Source of the DNA: Hyperoplus lanceolatus
Lineage: Eukaryota; Chordata; Actinopteri; Uranoscopiformes; Ammodytidae
Reading direction: 5' to 3'
NCBI GenBank assembly: GCA_026929865.2
Contig: CM049418.1
Coordinates: 12,939,001 to 13,003,000, forward strand
Length of the DNA: 64,000 nucleotides
The notes below the pieces were generated by a model. That model saw nothing but the letters and a program-made list of their open reading frames with translations. It did not search any database and had not been told where the DNA came from. Shown one piece after another: positions 63,271 to 64,000 of this stretch (the first letter of the stretch is position 1; each line of letters starts with the position of its first letter). A program made the translations under genes and the position numbers.

Positions 63271-64000
63271 CCCCGTTGGCTTGCTGTTATCCTGAGAGGG
63301 GGGTGAGTGATGTCTAATCAGCAGAATAAGCTTAACTTTTAAACACACAAAATGCCAATATTTTGTTTTGTGTTAGCTCAAACATTAAAACCTGATTGAA
63401 ATATTTCTGCTACATTACGGCTTTAATCTCCTTGTTCCTCTCCTTGAATGACAAGATTATGCATGTTTCCAGTCCCTTACAGTACAACTGATATCATCTC
63501 AGCAGCTTAATACAGTATGTGTATGTACAAAGATAAAATGGTAAAAGTAATTCATTTTTAAAACCTCTCGTGTGCTTTCCCGTGTGCGTTTTTGTGAACT
63601 TTTTTTATTTGACTTTCAAGGACTTTGCTCAGGGACGAGCCACCCCTGAAACACCAGCGTCACAACGGCTCTTTGCTTCAGGGATCTTCAAACTAAATAT
63701 TGTTGTCAGTGTGTGTGCGCACATGTCTCCTTTCATATGTGCGTGAATGCAAAAAGGGAAAGGTAGTCCGTGAAAACCTTGATACCACAAAGTGCACTGA
63801 TGCAAATCCCCAATGCCTGGGCAAAAGGGGTATAGGAAGTGCAAAGTTATGCTCACAAGCTACAGCTTCAACTTTAAGTTAAATATTTCACCATTATATC
63901 CGCTCTACCAGATCTTTTCGACTATGTTTTTTTAAAGTTCTAGAAGTGGAATCTAAATACACGGTGACATGCATTTACAGACATAAATATTAGACTGTAT

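Larger units (their letters stand above)
61194..64000. other. Gene-free stretch with CNE-like patches
   Basis: Poly-T at 61578-61594 and an A/G-rich run at 61793-61812, plus the microsatellites and CNE-like blocks listed separately. No coding evidence to the window end. Confidence 0.5.

Overview
The window is teleost fish genomic DNA holding one recognisable protein-coding gene, slitrk6, in a large repeat-rich gene desert. A vertebrate is indicated by the intron-less SLITRK reading frame with a splice acceptor just before its ATG. A fish is indicated by the repeats: two tRNA-derived SINEs with a 'CCTTG(G/A)GCAAG' core, a Tc1-type transposon with long inverted repeats, many TTAA- or TIR-bounded MITEs, and exceptionally dense (TG/CA)n microsatellites. 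Such microsatellite density would suit a gadiform such as cod, but that is a guess; the sequence does not fix the species.

Layout. 1-24 kb: no gene; CA/TG and GA/CT microsatellites, two SINEs (3.4 and 10.6 kb), an inverted pair of one TIR element (11.7 and 18.4 kb), a ~1-kb tandem duplication (13.2-14.8 kb), and a TTAA-flanked MITE (22.3-23.0 kb) split by a retroposon whose 5' head resembles 28S rRNA. 24.0-24.5 kb: a CpG-rich block ending in a good splice donor, the best candidate for the slitrk6 5' untranslated exon. 24.5-35.4 kb: presumed intron with three long microsatellites. 35,435-37,948: slitrk6 coding region (837 codons, + strand), then a ~1.4-kb 3' UTR with AATAAA at 39,336. 39-64 kb: no gene; a nest of four transposons (43.0-45.4 kb), a decayed Tc1-like element inside an AT-rich microsatellite (48.7-49.5 kb), a LINE 3' end (50.7-51.2 kb), a young MITE with intact target duplication (53.2 kb), a 42-bp near-perfect palindrome (58.6 kb), another TTAA MITE (60.8 kb) and several stretches that look like conserved regulatory DNA.

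SLITRK6 is a neuronal type I membrane protein with two leucine-rich-repeat blocks. In mammals it sits in a gene-poor region with SLITRK1 and SLITRK5, so a single gene in 64 kb agrees with conserved synteny. I found no prokaryote-like system, CRISPR array, functional RNA gene or intact transposase. The most unusual items are the rRNA-headed retroposon with its target-site duplication and the four-deep transposon nest. All repeat assignments come from reading the sequence by eye.
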